Assembly (NCBI GenBank): GCA_947504035.1
Contig: CANNGA010000020.1
Span: 1 to 64,000 of the forward strand
Source: an uncultured Flavobacteriaceae bacterium
GTDB taxonomy: Bacteria > Bacteroidota > Bacteroidia > Flavobacteriales > Flavobacteriaceae
Length of the DNA: 64,000 nt
Reading direction: 5' to 3'
Made by a program: the position numbers and the translations under genes. A model generated the notes under the pieces. That model ran no database searches, was not told where the DNA came from, and saw nothing but the letters and a program-made list of their open reading frames with translations. This document shows positions 61,932 through 64,000 of the stretch, piece by piece. Positions within the stretch are counted from its first letter, which is position 1; each line of letters opens with the position of its first letter.

Positions 61932-63116
61932 TTAGCTTACAGCTGCTTTAATACGTTTTATGGCTTCAATAATTTGTTCGTTAGAAGCTGCATAAGAAAT
62001 TCTAATACAGTTAGGGTTTCCAAAGGCTTCTCCTGTTACTGTTGCTACTAAAGCTTCTTCTAATAAGAATAACGAAAAGTCTGTAGCGTTATGAATTGTT
62101 TTTCCTTTTAATGTTTTGCCGAAGAAATGAGTTACGTCAGGGAATACATAAAAAGCACCATCAGGAACGTTACATTTAAAACCGTCAATACCATTTAATA
62201 AGCCTAAGATTAAGTCGCGTCTCTCTTTAAACTCATCAATCATGTACTTTACCTTGTCTGGAGACTCTGTACATGCTGTAATTACGGCACGTTGGGCGAT
62301 ACAGTTCGCGCCACTAGTGGCTTGCCCTTGTAGTTTGTTACAAGCACGCGCTATCTTTTCAGGAGCACCAATGTAACCAATACGCCAGCCCGTCATAGCA
62401 AACGCTTTAGAAACACCATTAACCGTTATGGTTCTATCATAAAGTTCTTCAAAACTTGCGATACTCGTATGGCCTTTACCGTAATTGATATGTTCATAAA
62501 TTTCATCAGACACGACATGAACATCAGGATATTTCGCTAAAACATCAACTAAAGCCTGTAATTCTTCTTTGCTGTACACAGAACCACTTGGGTTACAAGG
62601 AGAACTGAACCACATCATTTTTGTTTTTGGCGTAATGGCTGCTTCTAATTGCGCAGCAGTCATTTTAAAATCGGTATCAATCGTTGTCTTAACTTCTACA
62701 GGAACACCTCCAAAAAGTTTAACAATATCCGAATAACTTACCCAATATGGACACGGAAGAATCACTTCATCTCCATCGTTGAGCATTACACCAGCAATAT
62801 TGAATAAAGCTTGTTTTGCACCTGTAGATACTACAATTTGTGATGGCGTGTATGTTAAATCATTATCACGTTTAAATTTAGTAATGATAGCCTCCTTTAA
62901 TTCTGCGTAACCATCAACAGGTGTATAAGAATTATAGTTGTCATTAATTGCTTGTATGGCAGCATCTTTAATGAAATCTGGAGTGTTAAAATCTGGTTCG
63001 CCAAGACTTAAACCAATAATATCTTTGCCTTCGCCTCTAAGTTCTCTTGCTTTAGCAGCCATTGCTAAAGTGGCAGACGTTGCCATGCTTAATATTCTAT
63101 CAGATAGTAATTGCAT
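61932..63116 (-). CDS. aspC: Aspartate/aromatic-type class I aminotransferase
   Basis: 394 residues, PLP-dependent class I aminotransferase of the Ib (thermophilic aspC-like) subgroup. Motifs: LGEPDFNTP, YTPVDGYAELKEAI, PLP-contacting STGAKQALF and SSPCNPSGSVYS, VSDEIYEH, and Schiff-base lysine in VNGVSKAFAMTGWRIGY, with the carboxylate arginine in NCIRISYAASNE. It most likely transfers amino groups between aspartate and 2-oxoglutarate; substrate range is not certain. Confidence 0.9.
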   Translation of the reverse strand: MQLLSDRILSMATSATLAMAAKARELRGEGKDIIGLSLGEPDFNTPDFIKDAAIQAINDNYNSYTPVDGYAELKEAIITKFKRDNDLTYTPSQIVVSTGAKQALFNIAGVMLNDGDEVILPCPYWVSYSDIVKLFGGVPVEVKTTIDTDFKMTAAQLEAAITPKTKMMWFSSPCNPSGSVYSKEELQALVDVLAKYPDVHVVSDEIYEHINYGKGHTSIASFEELYDRTITVNGVSKAFAMTGWRIGYIGAPEKIARACNKLQGQATSGANCIAQRAVITACTESPDKVKYMIDEFKERRDLILGLLNGIDGFKCNVPDGAFYVFPDVTHFFGKTLKGKTIHNATDFSLFLLEEALVATVTGEAFGNPNCIRISYAASNEQIIEAIKRIKAAVS

Positions 63117-63151
63117 TTTATGATGTTATATTTAAATGTGAAATGTGATTT

Positions 63152-64000
63152 TTAAACTAGGTTTGGTTTTTTTCCTAGTACTTTTAATTGATTGTAATGT
63201 TCTGCTACAGCGTGTATAAATGAATTGTATTCATTATAGGGTAAGCTAAATTCAAGAGCAGTTTCTTTTACGATTTTAGCAATTTTGCTATAGTGTATGT
63301 GACTGATGTTGGCAAACAAATGGTGCTCTACCTGTCGGTTTAATCCGCCAGTATAGAATTCTGCAAACCAATTTCTAGGCGAAAAATTAGAAGTTGTGAA
63401 TAATTGGTGAATAGCCCAAGTGTTTTTCATGTTTCCTTGCGCATCTGGCAAAGGCATCTTAGTATTAGGCATAACGTGTGCCAATTGAAAAATAATACTT
63501 AAAATAATTCCAGCGGTATAGTGCATAATAAGGAAACCTATTAAAACTTGCCACCATAAAAAGCCAACAGATAGAGGCAAGGCAATCCATAAGGCATAAT
63601 ACAATATTTTACCAATGATAAGTTTTGTCCATTGCGAAGCAGGGCTAGGGTATTTACCATAAGCCAGTCTACGTTTTAAATAACTGTAAGTTTGCGTAAA
63701 ATCTGTGGTGATCGCCCAGTTAACTGTTAATAAACCGTATAATAAAAAGGCGTAATATTTTTGGTATTTGTGAAAGCCGTACCATTTAGCGTGTTTCGAA
63801 AAACGAATAATTCTTCCAGCGTCTATATCCTCATCGTGACCTTGGATATTAGTATACGTATGGTGTAAAACATTATGCTGTACTTTCCAGTTGTAATCGT
63901 TACCAGCAAGAAGACAAATACTACTTCCCATTAATTTATTTACCCATTTTCTACTGGAAAATGAACCGTGATTCGCATCATGCATCACGTTCATACCAAC
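63152..64000 (-). CDS. Acyl-lipid/fatty acid desaturase, 5' end outside the window
   Basis: At least 282 residues; the frame continues past the right edge (HDANHG is preceded by further coding sequence), so the N-terminus is missing. Integral-membrane di-iron desaturase: the three histidine boxes are HDANHG, HNVLHHTYTN and NRQVEHHLF (the Q-x-x-HH form typical of front-end and linoleoyl-CoA-type desaturases), with hydrophobic helices between them (LLTVNWAITTDFT, IALPLSVGFLWW). It introduces double bonds in membrane lipids, likely in cold adaptation. 35 bases separate its stop from the aspC start on the same strand. Confidence 0.9.
   Translation of the reverse strand, partial: VGMNVMHDANHGSFSSRKWVNKLMGSSICLLAGNDYNWKVQHNVLHHTYTNIQGHDEDIDAGRIIRFSKHAKWYGFHKYQKYYAFLLYGLLTVNWAITTDFTQTYSYLKRRLAYGKYPSPASQWTKLIIGKILYYALWIALPLSVGFLWWQVLIGFLIMHYTAGIILSIIFQLAHVMPNTKMPLPDAQGNMKNTWAIHQLFTTSNFSPRNWFAEFYTGGLNRQVEHHLFANISHIHYSKIAKIVKETALEFSLPYNEYNSFIHAVAEHYNQLKVLGKKPNLV

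Overview
The window is a piece of a chromosome from a marine, algal-polysaccharide-degrading member of the Flavobacteriaceae. The evidence is a strongly A+T-rich sequence, promoters of the Bacteroidota type (TTG / TAnnTTTG) instead of -35/-10 boxes, A-rich translation starts with almost no Shine-Dalgarno sequences, a giant secreted protein with a type IX secretion (T9SS) sorting domain, a hybrid two-component system (HTCS), a lipoprotein sulfatase and the small ribosomal protein bTHX. Genus and species cannot be decided from the sequence alone. No rRNA, tRNA, transposase or CRISPR array was recognised.

Layout. 1-3.8 kb is an accessory-looking patch: an orphan gene behind a perfect 28-bp palindrome, a PD-(D/E)XK-like protein, a gene broken by an in-frame TGA and a VOC protein. 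4.1-15.7 kb is a uronate catabolic operon (uxuB, Gfo/Idh, uxuA, kduI, kduD, DUF4861 lipoprotein, uxaC, and a DctP-DctQ-DctM TRAP transporter) behind a GntR-type sensor regulator, closed by a strong terminator. 15.8-17.3 kb is a gene-poor stretch with a polyproline mini-ORF and a decayed gene. 17.3-25 kb holds a SulP transporter, a HEAT protein and a 1681-residue T9SS protein with six 345-bp repeats. 25.5-29.5 kb is a housekeeping block (coaD, ddl, PASTA protein, rluD). 29.7-33.2 kb is a red-light module (heme oxygenase, bacteriophytochrome histidine kinase, response regulator). 33.3-37.2 kb holds small stress, thiol and calcium-binding genes plus bTHX. 37.3-44.7 kb is the complete tryptophan operon on the minus strand (trpE, an NTR-like gene, trpG, trpD, trpC, a trpF-trpB fusion, trpA), preceded by a leader peptide with three tandem Trp codons and a terminator. 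45-47.5 kb holds thioredoxin and rhodanese proteins. 47.7-50.7 kb is a LacI regulator divergent from kdgK-kdgA, with two matching operators between them. 51.6-64 kb holds a coiled-coil secreted protein, a second GntR sensor regulator, a sulfatase with a rhamnosidase-type beta-sandwich domain, an HTCS, a nucleoside-hydrolase-like secreted protein, an aspartate aminotransferase and a truncated desaturase.

How it works together. The TRAP system imports uronates. UxaC, UxuB and UxuA take glucuronate or galacturonate-type sugars towards 2-keto-3-deoxygluconate (KDG), and KduI and KduD take the unsaturated-uronate product to the same KDG. KdgK and KdgA, 33 kb away under a LacI regulator, then phosphorylate and cleave it to pyruvate and glyceraldehyde-3-phosphate. 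No polysaccharide lyase, unsaturated glucuronyl hydrolase or SusC/SusD pair is in the window, so depolymerisation must be encoded elsewhere. The most notable signals outside ordinary gene content are the Trp attenuator with its leader peptide, the trpF-trpB fusion, an unannotated 29-codon gene with its own promoter and terminator upstream of trp, the twin LacI operators, and the leader-like CCA-repeat mini-ORF after the uronate operon.
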